A DNA stretch of 64,000 nucleotides from Bryobacteraceae bacterium (GTDB taxonomy: Bacteria; Acidobacteriota; Terriglobia; Bryobacterales; Bryobacteraceae). Shown here piece by piece: positions 16,735-25,798 of this stretch. The first letter of the stretch is position 1, and each line of letters opens with the position of its first letter. The stretch spans positions 310,001 through 374,000 of the forward strand of contig JARKOC010000352.1 of the NCBI GenBank assembly GCA_029975915.1. The letters are read 5' to 3'. A program made the position numbers and the translations under genes. The notes beneath the pieces are model-generated. The model searched no databases. It was given only the letters and a program-made list of their open reading frames with translations, and was not told the origin of the DNA.

Positions 16735-18558
16735 ATGGTTCGTTGTCTCGCTTTGTTGTTTGTCCCGATCGCTTTGTCCGCCCAGATCCCGCCCATCGTG
16801 CCCCGGTCACAGTGGGAAACACCGGCGATGAAGGAAGCCCTGTCGGTGGCCGAATCCATCTCTGGCGCTCCCGCCGGCTGGCTGACCACCGCCGAGAAAT
16901 CATCCTTCCGCGAGACAGGTCCCTACTCCGAAACGCTCGACTTCTACCGCCGTCTGGCCGCGCATTCGCCCTTCGCCCGCCTCATCGAATTCGGCCGCAG
17001 CGCCGAGGGCCGGCCCCTGGTTTGTTTGGCCGTATCCAAGGAAAAGGCATTCACGCCGGAAGCCGCGCGGCGGACTGGAAAACCCGTGGTGCTGCTTCAG
17101 AACGGAATCCATCCGGGCGAAAACGGCGGCAAAGACGCATCTATGATGTTGTTGCGCGACATCCTCGTCACCAAATCCCGCGCAGAACTGCTCGATCACG
17201 CCATCATCCTGTCCATCGCCGTATTCAATCCCGACGGCCATGAGCGCACCTCGCCTTACAACCGGATCAACGAAAACGGGCCGGACCGGATGGGCTTCCG
17301 CGTCACCGCCCAACGGCTAAACCTGAACCGCGACTACGTCAAGGCCGACACTCCCGAAATGCGCGCCTGGCTGGGGCTCTATGCGGCTTGGCTGCCCGAC
17401 CTGCTGATCGATAACCACGTCACCGACGGCAGCGATGTCCAGTATGACGCCACCATCGCCACCCACGCCGGCCCGGACATCGACGCCGGGGTTGGCAGGT
17501 GGGTCGAAAAGAGCTATCTGCCGCACCTGTTCGGGTCGCTAGACAAACTTGGCCACATCACCGGCTGGTACATCGACGGACGGCTGCCGTCAGGGGCGTT
17601 GACCGCCATGGCCGCCTCGCCGCGCTATTCGACCGGCTATGCAGCCGCCCGCAACCGTGCCGCCCTGCTGGTCGAAACCCATAGCCTGAAGCCGTTCCGT
17701 ACCCGGGTCTGGTCTCATTACGACATCATGGCCGTTTCACTTGAGGCGATGGCGGCTTCGGGACCGGAGTTACGGCGGGCGTCAGTGGAGGCGGACCGCG
17801 CCATGGAATCACTCAAACCCGGAACGCCGGTCTTCCTCCAAGGTCAGCCGGACGGTCCTGGCGAGCCTTACACCTACCGGGCGCTGAAGTCGGAGACCTA
17901 TTCGAGCAGCGCGTCGGGCGGTCCAGTGACCCGGTATCTCGGCGAACCAAGGAACGACCAAACGAACCTCATCCGTACCATGAAGTCCAGATATACCCCT
18001 TCTGCGCCGATGGGGTATGTCATCCCTCCGGCCTGGGATAGTATCGTCAACTTATTGAAAGTACACGGTATCCGGCATGAGGTGATGAAAACTAGCCAGC
18101 GGGGGGAGTTCGTTTGGTCGCGATTTCAGGGGGTTCAGTTCGCCCGCCAGCCGTTCGAAGGCCGTTTCCTGGTGACCAGTTTTGAAACCCTCGATCTCCA
18201 TCGGGAAGGTGAGATTCCCGCCGACAGCTTCTGGGTTCCGGCCGCGCAGCCGGCCGGCAAACTCGTCATGCACATCCTCGAACCCGAGGCGCCAGACTCG
18301 GCTTTGCGCTGGGGCTTCTTCCATTCGATCTTCGAGCAAAAGGAATATTTCTCGGATTACGTCTTCGCCCCATACGCCGAGGCGATGCTGGCAGCCGACC
18401 CTGCGCTCAAGGCGGAGTTCGAGCAGGCTCTCGCAACCGGCGCCGCTCTCAAGTCGAATCCCCGCGCCCGCCTCACCTGGCTGTTCCGCCGCTCGCCGTA
18501 CCAGGAACCGGACAAAGACCTGTACCCAATCTTGAGGCTGGACAGCAAGCCTCGCTGA
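16735..18558 (+). CDS. Secreted M14 zinc carboxypeptidase family protein
   Basis: The 607-residue protein has a short signal peptide (MVRCLALLFVPIALSAQ). The M14 catalytic domain shows GIHPGENGGKD (zinc ligands His and Glu), NPDGHERTSPYNRINE and LNLNRDY (substrate-binding residues), DNHVTDG (third zinc ligand His) and LLVETHSLKPFRTRV (catalytic Glu). A C-terminal domain of unknown function fills the last 250 residues. It cleaves C-terminal residues or related amide bonds outside the cytoplasm; specificity unknown. The ATG follows a TACACT -10-like box by 6 bases with no ribosome site, so the transcript may be leaderless. Confidence 0.88.
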   Translation: MVRCLALLFVPIALSAQIPPIVPRSQWETPAMKEALSVAESISGAPAGWLTTAEKSSFRETGPYSETLDFYRRLAAHSPFARLIEFGRSAEGRPLVCLAVSKEKAFTPEAARRTGKPVVLLQNGIHPGENGGKDASMMLLRDILVTKSRAELLDHAIILSIAVFNPDGHERTSPYNRINENGPDRMGFRVTAQRLNLNRDYVKADTPEMRAWLGLYAAWLPDLLIDNHVTDGSDVQYDATIATHAGPDIDAGVGRWVEKSYLPHLFGSLDKLGHITGWYIDGRLPSGALTAMAASPRYSTGYAAARNRAALLVETHSLKPFRTRVWSHYDIMAVSLEAMAASGPELRRASVEADRAMESLKPGTPVFLQGQPDGPGEPYTYRALKSETYSSSASGGPVTRYLGEPRNDQTNLIRTMKSRYTPSAPMGYVIPPAWDSIVNLLKVHGIRHEVMKTSQRGEFVWSRFQGVQFARQPFEGRFLVTSFETLDLHREGEIPADSFWVPAAQPAGKLVMHILEPEAPDSALRWGFFHSIFEQKEYFSDYVFAPYAEAMLAADPALKAEFEQALATGAALKSNPRARLTWLFRRSPYQEPDKDLYPILRLDSKPR

Positions 18559-18646
18559 CGCATCGCCGCCGTCACAGTTCGCATATCATCACATGAGAGA
18601 CTTGGCTCGTCCGATTCATCGAGTCCGTCCGACAGGAGTTGCTCTT

Positions 18647-19951
18647 ATGACTAGACGTGAAGCCATTAAAGCCGCCGCCGGCGCCGCCACCCTGATGCCC
18701 TCGGCGCTCGCCGCCGCCCCCTACCAGCCGTCAGCGGCCAACCTCAAAGCACGCGAGTGGTTCCAGCAAGCGCGCTTTGGTTTGTTCATTCACTGGGGCG
18801 TCTACTCGGTCCTTGGCAAGGGCGAATGGGTCATGAACAACGACAAGATGACCATCGAGCAGTACTCGAAGCTGCCGCCGCAGTTCAACCCAGTCAAATA
18901 CGACCCCGCCGCCTGGGTCTCCCTCGCCAAAGCCGCCGGCCAGCGCTACATCACCATCACCTCCAAGCACCACGACGGCTTCGCCATGTGGGCGACCAAA
19001 CAGAAGCAGTGGAATATCGTCGAAAACACCCCTTACGGCAAGGACGTCCTCAAGCCGCTCGCCGAGGAGTGCCGCAAGCAGGACATCCGGCTGTTCTTCT
19101 ACCACTCGCATCTCGATTGGACCCACCCCGATTACTACCCGCGCGGCCGCACCGGCCTCGCCTCGGGCCGCCCCGAGTCCGGCAATTTCAACCGCTATCT
19201 CGACTTCATGGACGCCCAGTTGAGGGAACTGCTCACCGGCTACGGCGACATCGCCGGCATCTGGTTCGATGGCATCTGGGACAAAAAGGGCGCCGACTGG
19301 CGTCTCCGCCAGACCTACGACATGATCCACTCGCTCCAGCCTCACGCTTTGATCGGCAACAACCATCACCTGCCGCCGTTCGAGGGCGAAGACTTCCAGA
19401 TGTTCGAAAAGGATCTGCCGGGCGGGAATACGGCCGGGTTCAACGAGGAATCAAAGATCGGCCAACTCCCGCTCGAAACCTGCGAGACCATCAATGTCGC
19501 CTGGGGCTACAACTCCACCGACAAGCGCTTCAAGTCGACCAAACAGTTGATTCACTACATGGTCAAGGCAGCCGGCCTCGACGCGAACTTCCTGCTCAAC
19601 GTTGGCCCCAAGCCGGACGGAACGATTCAGGACGAATTCGTCACCCGGCTCCGTGAGATGGGCGACTGGCTGAAGGTGAACGGCGCCAGCATCTACGGAA
19701 CCCATGGCGGCCCCATCACTCCGCGGCCGTGGGGCGTCACGACGCAGGCCAAAGGGAAAGTGTACGTTCATATATTGGATTGGCCTGATACCGCCCTGGC
19801 TATTCCACGCATGCCTGTTCCGGTGAAGAAGGCTTCGCTTTTAGCCAACGGCAAGCCCGTCACCGTCAAAGAAATCGACCAAGGACACCTTCTATCAATC
19901 CCGCCTGACGGCCGGGACGCGAACGACACGGTCGTCGTGCTTGAGGGATAA
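18647..19951 (+). CDS. GH29 alpha-L-fucosidase
   Basis: The 434-residue secreted enzyme begins MTRREAIKAAAGAATLMPSA (Tat-type). It carries the GH29 landmarks FGLFIHWGVYSV, TSKHHDGFAMW, WFDGIWD (nucleophile Asp near residue 208) and LLNVGPKPDG. It removes alpha-linked fucose with retention. The acid/base Glu of this family is not strongly conserved and was not assigned. AGGAG lies 8 bases before the ATG at 18647; earlier in-frame starts lack one. Together with the GH95 enzyme it gives this segment two fucosidases of different mechanism. Confidence 0.92.
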   Translation: MTRREAIKAAAGAATLMPSALAAAPYQPSAANLKAREWFQQARFGLFIHWGVYSVLGKGEWVMNNDKMTIEQYSKLPPQFNPVKYDPAAWVSLAKAAGQRYITITSKHHDGFAMWATKQKQWNIVENTPYGKDVLKPLAEECRKQDIRLFFYHSHLDWTHPDYYPRGRTGLASGRPESGNFNRYLDFMDAQLRELLTGYGDIAGIWFDGIWDKKGADWRLRQTYDMIHSLQPHALIGNNHHLPPFEGEDFQMFEKDLPGGNTAGFNEESKIGQLPLETCETINVAWGYNSTDKRFKSTKQLIHYMVKAAGLDANFLLNVGPKPDGTIQDEFVTRLREMGDWLKVNGASIYGTHGGPITPRPWGVTTQAKGKVYVHILDWPDTALAIPRMPVPVKKASLLANGKPVTVKEIDQGHLLSIPPDGRDANDTVVVLEG

Positions 19952-20016
19952 GTAATTTCTTAACAATAAAATACGGACTTTGCGAGTTCGTTTGGCCAAA
20001 AGTTGCGGGAGCCGGA

Positions 20017-21807
20017 TCAGCTTGCCGAAGCGCCTTTCGCTCTCGGCTGGTTCAGGATTTGGTCCACCCGTTGGACCAGGTCATCCACGGCAAACGGCTT
20101 GCTCAACAAGGAGACGGCAGGGTCGGCGGCTAGAAGGGCCGCCGCTTCGGCATCCTCGGCCGCGCCGGTCATGAAGATCACCGGCGTCTCGGGATACCGT
20201 TGACGGACTTCCAGAGCCAACTTGCCGCCGCTCAAGCCCGGCAGCGTCAAGTCGGTCACTAAGAGATCGACGGGTGTACCTCTCGACTCGAGAGCGGCCA
20301 TGGCTTGTTCGGCAGATGCGGCCTCGATCACCTCGCGGCGCCAACGCCTGAGCGCTTTGGCGAGCAGGGATCTCAAACCTGGCTCGTCTTCAACCAGAAG
20401 GACGCTGCCGCGTGGCGCTTCAGCCGCCTGGCCGGTCTTGCTCTCCAAGGCTTCCGACGGAGCCACCAAAACCAGCCGCGCCCCGGCGTGACATTCTTCC
20501 ACCCACGCCTGGCAACCGGAGTCCAGCAGCCGGCGCAGGTGTTTCGTTGGACCGAACTCCGGATCCAGGCCCATTTTCGGTCCAGCGAACGGATCTAACA
20601 AAGCTTCCGCCTCAGCCTCTGTCTTGTTGTGGACTTCAAAGCGGAATTCGGTTTCGCCCTCATCAGGCCGTGTCTCCGCCTGAACCGCAAATCCGCCGCC
20701 CCAAGCTAACCTTACCGACTCGGTCAGGGCCGAGAGATCAGCCTCTCTGAGAAGCACGCCAACCGGTTCGCCTCTTACCTCCACCCCATGGACCTCCGCC
20801 CAATCGGCCAGAGCGAAGCTGTCCGGCGCATGGCTTTCCGCCGCCATCGGGTTCATTTGAGAAGTCAGCCGGCCCAACCTCTCGGCGGCATTCTGAATTT
20901 CCTGGATATCGCCGCGGCGGGCATCGTCGTCCGGGAGACTGTCCAGAATCTCGCCGGAATACCCGCTCACGATCATGAGCAGGTTGTTGGAGACGTGCGC
21001 CAGACGCGCTGAGAGACTCCAGGCGGCATCCATCCGCGCCCTGAGCCTTGCTTTGCGCGTTGCGCGCAAGTCGGAAGTCCGGTCCACCGTCATGACCCGG
21101 ATTTCCGCTTCATCGGCCGACGCCGAATCCCTGCAATACCGCAAGCCGGCATCCGGACCGATCATCCGGTAATCAATCGAGGCCCGCCAGTTTTCGTCTC
21201 CCCGGCTGTAAAAGCGGATCCACATGTCCCGGTCGCCGGGATGGACTCGCGTTTCCGCCCAACTCTCCAGGCTCTGCCAGGCTTCCGGCGGAAGCCCGAA
21301 TTCGCATTCGGCATGTGCGGAAAGGCAGGCCAGCCGCCCCGATTCCCGGTCGATGAGCCAGAACACAGTTCCGCAAGCTTGAGGCAGCAGAAGGGTCGCA
21401 GCCTCCGATTCCGGGAGCTCCTCCACCGTCATCAGAACCTCGGCCGTGTCCTGGTCCTGCCAGCCGAACGTGTGCCGGAGGGCAACTCGCAGGCGCTTGG
21501 GACCCAGCCGGATGTCGATTGCCGCGCGCCTCTGCCCGCCGGCGATCACTTCCGCCAGAGCCTGTTCGAGCTTCGGATCCGGCAGCAGGTCGGCCACACG
21601 CAGACTGGAAAGAGATTCGGCGCTCACGCCAAACCGCTGCTTGAATTCGCGGTTCACCGTGACCAGCGACTGGTCTTCGCCGACCACTGCAACCGCCACC
21701 GGCAAAGCCGCGAGCAGATCCTGATAGTACCGCCGCTCACTCTCCACCAGCGCGAGCAGGCGCGCTACTTCCGATGTTTTCCAATAGCTCGAATCGGATC
21801 TCTGCAT
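20017..21807 (-). CDS. Hybrid PAS sensor / response-regulator protein with eroded histidine-kinase domain
   Basis: The domains run in order: PAS (about 20-125, ALPVAVAVVGEDQSLVTVNR), a second PAS-like region (about 145-255), a DHp-like helix with LAHVSNNLLMIVSGY (compare AHDFNNLL of active kinases, so His is kept), a degenerate ATPase region, and a receiver domain (about 470-580). The ATPase part still shows DPFAGPKMG and ECHAGARLVLVAP, but the GTGLGL nucleotide loop and the N box are gone. The receiver is intact: VEDEP, VTDLTLP with the phosphorylatable Asp, MTGA and LSKPF. It probably cannot autophosphorylate. A TTG at 21849 with AGGAA before it is an alternative start. Confidence 0.85.
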   Translation of the reverse strand: MQRSDSSYWKTSEVARLLALVESERRYYQDLLAALPVAVAVVGEDQSLVTVNREFKQRFGVSAESLSSLRVADLLPDPKLEQALAEVIAGGQRRAAIDIRLGPKRLRVALRHTFGWQDQDTAEVLMTVEELPESEAATLLLPQACGTVFWLIDRESGRLACLSAHAECEFGLPPEAWQSLESWAETRVHPGDRDMWIRFYSRGDENWRASIDYRMIGPDAGLRYCRDSASADEAEIRVMTVDRTSDLRATRKARLRARMDAAWSLSARLAHVSNNLLMIVSGYSGEILDSLPDDDARRGDIQEIQNAAERLGRLTSQMNPMAAESHAPDSFALADWAEVHGVEVRGEPVGVLLREADLSALTESVRLAWGGGFAVQAETRPDEGETEFRFEVHNKTEAEAEALLDPFAGPKMGLDPEFGPTKHLRRLLDSGCQAWVEECHAGARLVLVAPSEALESKTGQAAEAPRGSVLLVEDEPGLRSLLAKALRRWRREVIEAASAEQAMAALESRGTPVDLLVTDLTLPGLSGGKLALEVRQRYPETPVIFMTGAAEDAEAAALLAADPAVSLLSKPFAVDDLVQRVDQILNQPRAKGASAS

Positions 21808-21890
21808 CGACTCAGTTACTGCAAGCCGGGCAATGACAGCCCTACACAAGTCTGTTCCTGCTGGCTTCGCCGCGGCAATGCCCGTCGTCC

Positions 21891-21910
21891 TAGTACGCGA
21901 CCCAGTACTA
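21891..21910. promoter_or_regulatory. Inverted repeat upstream of the SDR gene
   Basis: TAGTAC-N8-GTACTA is a perfect 6-base inverted repeat, 50 bases before the SDR start and 103 bases before the divergent sensor gene. An AT-rich -10-like TTATAT lies just downstream (21916-21921). It could be an operator for either gene; the binding protein is unknown. Confidence 0.4.
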
Positions 21911-21960
21911 CGGTGTTATATGTTGGAAGATCCTGCTTCACTTGGAAAGGACTCATTCAC

Positions 21961-22728
21961 ATGGACATCTTCTCTCTTCATGGCAAGGCAGCCGCAGTGG
22001 TCGGCGGCGGTGGCGTGCTCGCTGGTGAAATGGCCATGGGCCTGGCGCGCGCCGGCGCCGATGTCGCCATCCTCGACTTCAACCTGGAAGCCGCCAATGC
22101 CCGCGCCGCTGAGATCGAAGCCCTGGGCCGCCGCGCTTTCGGCTTCAAGGTGGACGCGACGAAGAAGGCGGACTTGCAGGCCGCGCTGGATGCGATCATC
22201 GCCAAGTTCGGCCGCATCGACATCCTCATCAACGCCGCCGGGATCAACTCGGGCACGCCGTTCCTTGAAATCACAGAAGAGGAGTGGCACCGCATCCTGG
22301 ACGTTGATCTGAAGAGCGTCTTCCTGGCCTGCCAGGTCTTCGGAGCCTACATGACGCAACCAGGCAGGGGTGGTTCCATTATCAACATCTCGTCGGCATC
22401 GTCGGATCCGCCGCTGTCGAAGGTTTTCACATACTCGGTGGCCAAGGGCGGCGTGAATCAGGTGACAAAGTTCCTGGCGCGCGAGTGGGCGACGCAGGGC
22501 GTCCGCGTAAACGCGATCCTGCCGGGCTTTTTCCCGGCCGAGCAGAACAAGAAACTGCTCACCGAGGAGCGGGTCGCCCAGATCATGGGCCATACGCCGA
22601 TGAAGCGGTACGGGCAGGCATCGGAACTGGTTGGCGCGGCGGTTTTCCTGGCTTCCGACGCAGCTTCCAGTTTTGTCACAGGAGCGATTCTGCGCGTCGA
22701 TGGCGGCTACGGAGCCATGACGATATAG
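21961..22728 (+). CDS. SDR-family NAD(P)-dependent oxidoreductase
   Basis: This 255-residue cytoplasmic enzyme has a Rossmann fold. The cofactor loop VVGGGGVLAGEMA departs from the standard TGxxxGIG but is normal in the D-mannonate/fructuronate reductase-like branch. ILINAAGIN, the catalytic Ser region IINISSAS and TYSVAKGG (Tyr and Lys) are all present, and the C-terminus ends with ILRVDGGYGAMTI. A sugar-acid or polyol substrate would fit the neighbourhood but is inferred only. AAAGGA lies 10 bases upstream of the ATG. Confidence 0.9.
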   Translation: MDIFSLHGKAAAVVGGGGVLAGEMAMGLARAGADVAILDFNLEAANARAAEIEALGRRAFGFKVDATKKADLQAALDAIIAKFGRIDILINAAGINSGTPFLEITEEEWHRILDVDLKSVFLACQVFGAYMTQPGRGGSIINISSASSDPPLSKVFTYSVAKGGVNQVTKFLAREWATQGVRVNAILPGFFPAEQNKKLLTEERVAQIMGHTPMKRYGQASELVGAAVFLASDAASSFVTGAILRVDGGYGAMTI

Positions 22729-22739
22729 GCCCAGAAGAA

Positions 22740-22774
22740 CCGCGCAAAAATTGCGCACCGCATTTCTTGCGCGG
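22740..22774 (+). promoter_or_regulatory. Overlapping hairpins before the molybdo-enzyme operon
   Basis: GCGCAA-AAA-TTGCGC (22742-22756) forms one hairpin; CCGCGCAA (22740-22747) can instead pair with TTGCGCGG (22767-22774). The two structures are mutually exclusive. The element sits 11 bases after the SDR stop and 141 bases before the Fe-S subunit start. It may end SDR transcription or regulate the operon; no T-run follows. Confidence 0.4.
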
Positions 22775-22914
22775 ATTATCTCGTTTGAACTAAAAAACTT
22801 ACGAGAAACCGCTTTGGCTCTTGCGTAAACAGACCAAAAGGTATAAAAATCCAATTGTGCCCTGTGCGGGCTCATATAAGAGTGGCGTCCGCGGACGCCG
22901 GAGGTGGTCTTCTT

Positions 22915-23466
22915 ATGCCGTCATACGGATGGGTGTTCGACCCCAAGAGATGTATTGAGTGCAGAGCGTGTGAATCCGCCTGCAAACAGTGGAATAAGGT
23001 TCCAACTGGCGTGGGCATCCGCTACCGCCAGGTCAGGACTTACGAGATTTCGGCCTGGCCGGCGCCACAGACGATGGCGATTTCAGGCGCTTGCAACCAT
23101 TGCGAGAATGCCTGGTGCATGAAGGCCTGCCCGGTGAAGGCCATTTACCGCAACGCCGCCGATGGCACAGTGCAGATTGACCGGAACAAGTGTGTCGGAT
23201 GCACACAGTGCGCGATGTTCTGCCCCTACCAGGCGCCTCAGTTTGACTACGCCGAGCGGAAATCTGAAAAGTGCACCATGTGCACGGACCGCATCGCGGA
23301 AGGTCTTCAGCCTGCCTGCGCGACGCTTTGCCCAACGGGTGCGTTGCAATGGGGCAAATGGGACGACATCAAAGACAAGGGTGTGGCGCAGGTTGCGAAT
23401 TTCGCCAATCCGAAGAACACGGTGCCGCACATGCGGTTCATCACCACCGGATTTGGAGCCAAGTAA
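22915..23466 (+). CDS. DmsB/PhsB-like four-cluster ferredoxin subunit
   Basis: The 183-residue electron-transfer subunit has four cysteine groups: CIECRACESACKQW, CNHCENAWCMKACP, CVGCTQCAMFCP and CTMCTDR...CATLCP. These bind four [4Fe-4S] clusters, as in DmsB, PhsB and PsrB. It passes electrons to or from the molybdopterin subunit encoded 13 bases downstream. GGAGG precedes the ATG at 22915. It has no leader, so it would travel with the Tat-exported partner. A TATAAA box (about 22842) lies 70 bases upstream. Confidence 0.93.
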   Translation: MPSYGWVFDPKRCIECRACESACKQWNKVPTGVGIRYRQVRTYEISAWPAPQTMAISGACNHCENAWCMKACPVKAIYRNAADGTVQIDRNKCVGCTQCAMFCPYQAPQFDYAERKSEKCTMCTDRIAEGLQPACATLCPTGALQWGKWDDIKDKGVAQVANFANPKNTVPHMRFITTGFGAK

Positions 23467-23479
23467 GGGAGGTCAAGCC

Positions 23480-25723
23480 ATGTCACTATCCAGACGCAAT
23501 CTATTCCGTCTCGGCACCGCCGCCGGCGCCGGTTTGGCTGCCGCCCCATCGCTGCAGGCCTTTGAAAACTACTTCCAGCCGGCGCGCTCGGCGATCGCCG
23601 ACATGAAGACCGTCATCTCGGCCTGCGGCATCTGCGGACCATTCTGCGGCATCCAGGCGAAGGTCAAGGATGGCGTTCTCCAATTTGTCGAAGGGCTGCC
23701 GGGCGACGCCCACGGTGGCGGGCATCTTTGCGGCAAGGGCGCTGCCGGTGCGGCGATGCTCTACGATCCCGACCGGTTGAAGTACCCGATGAAGCGCACC
23801 AACCCGCGCAAGGGCTTCGACGAGGATCCAGGGTTCGTTCGAATCACCTGGCAGGAGGCGCTTGATACCATCGCACAGAAGATCACGCATTACAAGACCA
23901 ACTACGGGGCCGAATCGTTGTTGTTCGTCACGCTGCCGACACCCGATGTCTGGCAGCGGTTCATGAAGTCGATCGGGGTAGTGAACCGCGTCGATCACCG
24001 TGACGAGTGCTTCCAGACCGACATGGTGATTCAGAAGTACACAACCGGCGGCAAGAGCTGGGCAGTCGATTTCGCCAATTCTAAATACATCCTGCTGTTT
24101 GGTTTCGACATCGTCGCCAAGGCGAAACTGGTCTATGCCAACGGAATCCTCAATGCCCGGGACAATGGGGCGAAGGTTGTGCATTTCTCGCCGAACTACA
24201 CAGTCACCTCGCGCGCTTCCACCGAGTATCACAACATACGGCCCGGCTCGGATCTGGCGGTGGCGCTGGCGATGATCAACGTAATCGTGAGCGAGAATCT
24301 CTACAACAGGGATTTCGTCGAAAACTACACAAACTTCGCGCAATACGAATCCCAGATCCGCGCCCATTTCAGTGAATACACTCCTGCGTGGGCCGCGGCG
24401 CTCAGCGATGTGCCGGCCGACACGATCATCCGCATCGCCCGGGAGTTCGCCGGGTCGGGCGCGTCCGTCGCTCCGGCGCACAAAAAGACACTGTGCGCCA
24501 ACTACAACAACGGAACGCAGTTGACTCATGCCATCTCGATCCTGAACATCCTTGCGGGCACCATCGACCGTCCCGGCGGCCGTTACTTCGCACGCACCGC
24601 CAGCGTCCCGGGCATTGATGCGGTGTATCCTCCGCCGGCGTACCCCGCCGCCACCGGCCGCCGCGTGGACGGGCGTGACAAACTGCCGCATGCGCACGGA
24701 GTCGACGCCGGGATTTTCTCAACGCTGGCCGACGGCATGCTCAACAAGTTCCCCGGAATGATCAAGATGGCCGTCTGGAAGGACTACACCGCGCTGGCAT
24801 TCCCAAACCCGCGGACGATCGAACAGGCGATGCAGCAGGTCGAGTTCAGCGTCGTTATCGACTTCCTGCCGACCGACACCGCCTCGCTTGCCGACATCGT
24901 CCTGCCCGACACGGTGAACTTCGAAACCTCGGACATCATGGTGCGCGACTACAACGCCAAGTATCCGCAGAGCGTCGCTCGCTCGGTTGTCGTTCCGCCG
25001 GCGTTCGAAATCAAGAGCCTGGGTTACATTTCTCTAGAACTGGGCAAACGACTCGCGCCTGATTACTTCAAGACCTCGGACGGGTCATGGATCAACATGA
25101 GCACGCTCTTGGACGAGAAGACCAAGCGGGCCGGACTCGGCGAGAATTTCGCCGATTTCGCGTCGAAGGGCGTCGTCGAAAAGAAGGCGGATTTCGTTCC
25201 GCGCACCACTTTCGGCGCCGTTGGCGGCAACGGGAAGTGCCAGATCTACGTCCCGGCCTTTGAGACCGGCCACGGCGAACCGCTTCCCAAGTGGCACCCG
25301 AAGCGGGAAGAACCCAACGCGGAGTTCCCCTACTACTACATGACCTTCATCCCCGCCGTCCATAAGCGGAACACGACGGCCAACAACGCCATCCTAAACG
25401 AGATGATCGGCGAGAATGAGGCGATCATCAACCCGAAGTTGGCGGCTAAGCTCAACATCAAGAACGGCCAAATGGTGCTCATCCGGTCACGAGTGGGCCA
25501 GATTGAGTTGAAAGCGAAGTTCTCTGAGTTGATTAGAGACGACGCAGTCATGGTGTACCACGGCTTCGGCCACCGCTCGCGGCTTCTCACGAAGGCCTTC
25601 GGCAAGGGCGTACGCGACGGCGATGTCATACCGGAAGGCAAGATCGACGACTTCGTGGCCACCAAGAACTTCGGAGCGTCGTCCTGCATCATGGACGCCG
25701 TGGTGAACATCACGCCGCTCTAA
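23480..25723 (+). CDS. Periplasmic molybdopterin oxidoreductase, polysulfide/thiosulfate-reductase-like
   Basis: The 747-residue catalytic subunit starts with a Tat leader (MSLSRRNLFRLGTAAGAGLAAAP). It has a [4Fe-4S] site from C49, C52, C56 and C84, and the Moco-binding domains (SADI-like IVLPDTVNFE, late NPKLAAKLNIKNGQMV dinucleotide-binding block). Cys177 in HRDECFQTD is the likely molybdenum ligand, which points to the PhsA/PsrA branch rather than Ser-ligated DMSO reductases. It probably works on sulfur, arsenic or similar compounds with the Fe-S subunit. No NrfD/PsrC-type membrane anchor follows; a TorD-like chaperone does. GGGAGG lies 7 bases before the start. Confidence 0.9.
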   Translation: MSLSRRNLFRLGTAAGAGLAAAPSLQAFENYFQPARSAIADMKTVISACGICGPFCGIQAKVKDGVLQFVEGLPGDAHGGGHLCGKGAAGAAMLYDPDRLKYPMKRTNPRKGFDEDPGFVRITWQEALDTIAQKITHYKTNYGAESLLFVTLPTPDVWQRFMKSIGVVNRVDHRDECFQTDMVIQKYTTGGKSWAVDFANSKYILLFGFDIVAKAKLVYANGILNARDNGAKVVHFSPNYTVTSRASTEYHNIRPGSDLAVALAMINVIVSENLYNRDFVENYTNFAQYESQIRAHFSEYTPAWAAALSDVPADTIIRIAREFAGSGASVAPAHKKTLCANYNNGTQLTHAISILNILAGTIDRPGGRYFARTASVPGIDAVYPPPAYPAATGRRVDGRDKLPHAHGVDAGIFSTLADGMLNKFPGMIKMAVWKDYTALAFPNPRTIEQAMQQVEFSVVIDFLPTDTASLADIVLPDTVNFETSDIMVRDYNAKYPQSVARSVVVPPAFEIKSLGYISLELGKRLAPDYFKTSDGSWINMSTLLDEKTKRAGLGENFADFASKGVVEKKADFVPRTTFGAVGGNGKCQIYVPAFETGHGEPLPKWHPKREEPNAEFPYYYMTFIPAVHKRNTTANNAILNEMIGENEAIINPKLAAKLNIKNGQMVLIRSRVGQIELKAKFSELIRDDAVMVYHGFGHRSRLLTKAFGKGVRDGDVIPEGKIDDFVATKNFGASSCIMDAVVNITPL

Positions 25724-25738
25724 CCGTTTTGTCCTTTC

Positions 25739-25773
25739 AGGCCGCTTGCGCCGGTCCACGGCTCAGGCGGCCT
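25739..25773 (+). terminator. Hairpin between molybdo-enzyme and chaperone genes
   Basis: AGGCCGC (25739-25745) pairs with GCGGCCT (25767-25773) around a 21-base loop, 16 bases after the stop. Only a weak T-rich stretch follows, so partial termination or mRNA 3'-end protection is as likely as full termination. Confidence 0.35.
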
Positions 25774-25798
25774 TGTTCTGTCCGCCGGGTTCGCTACC

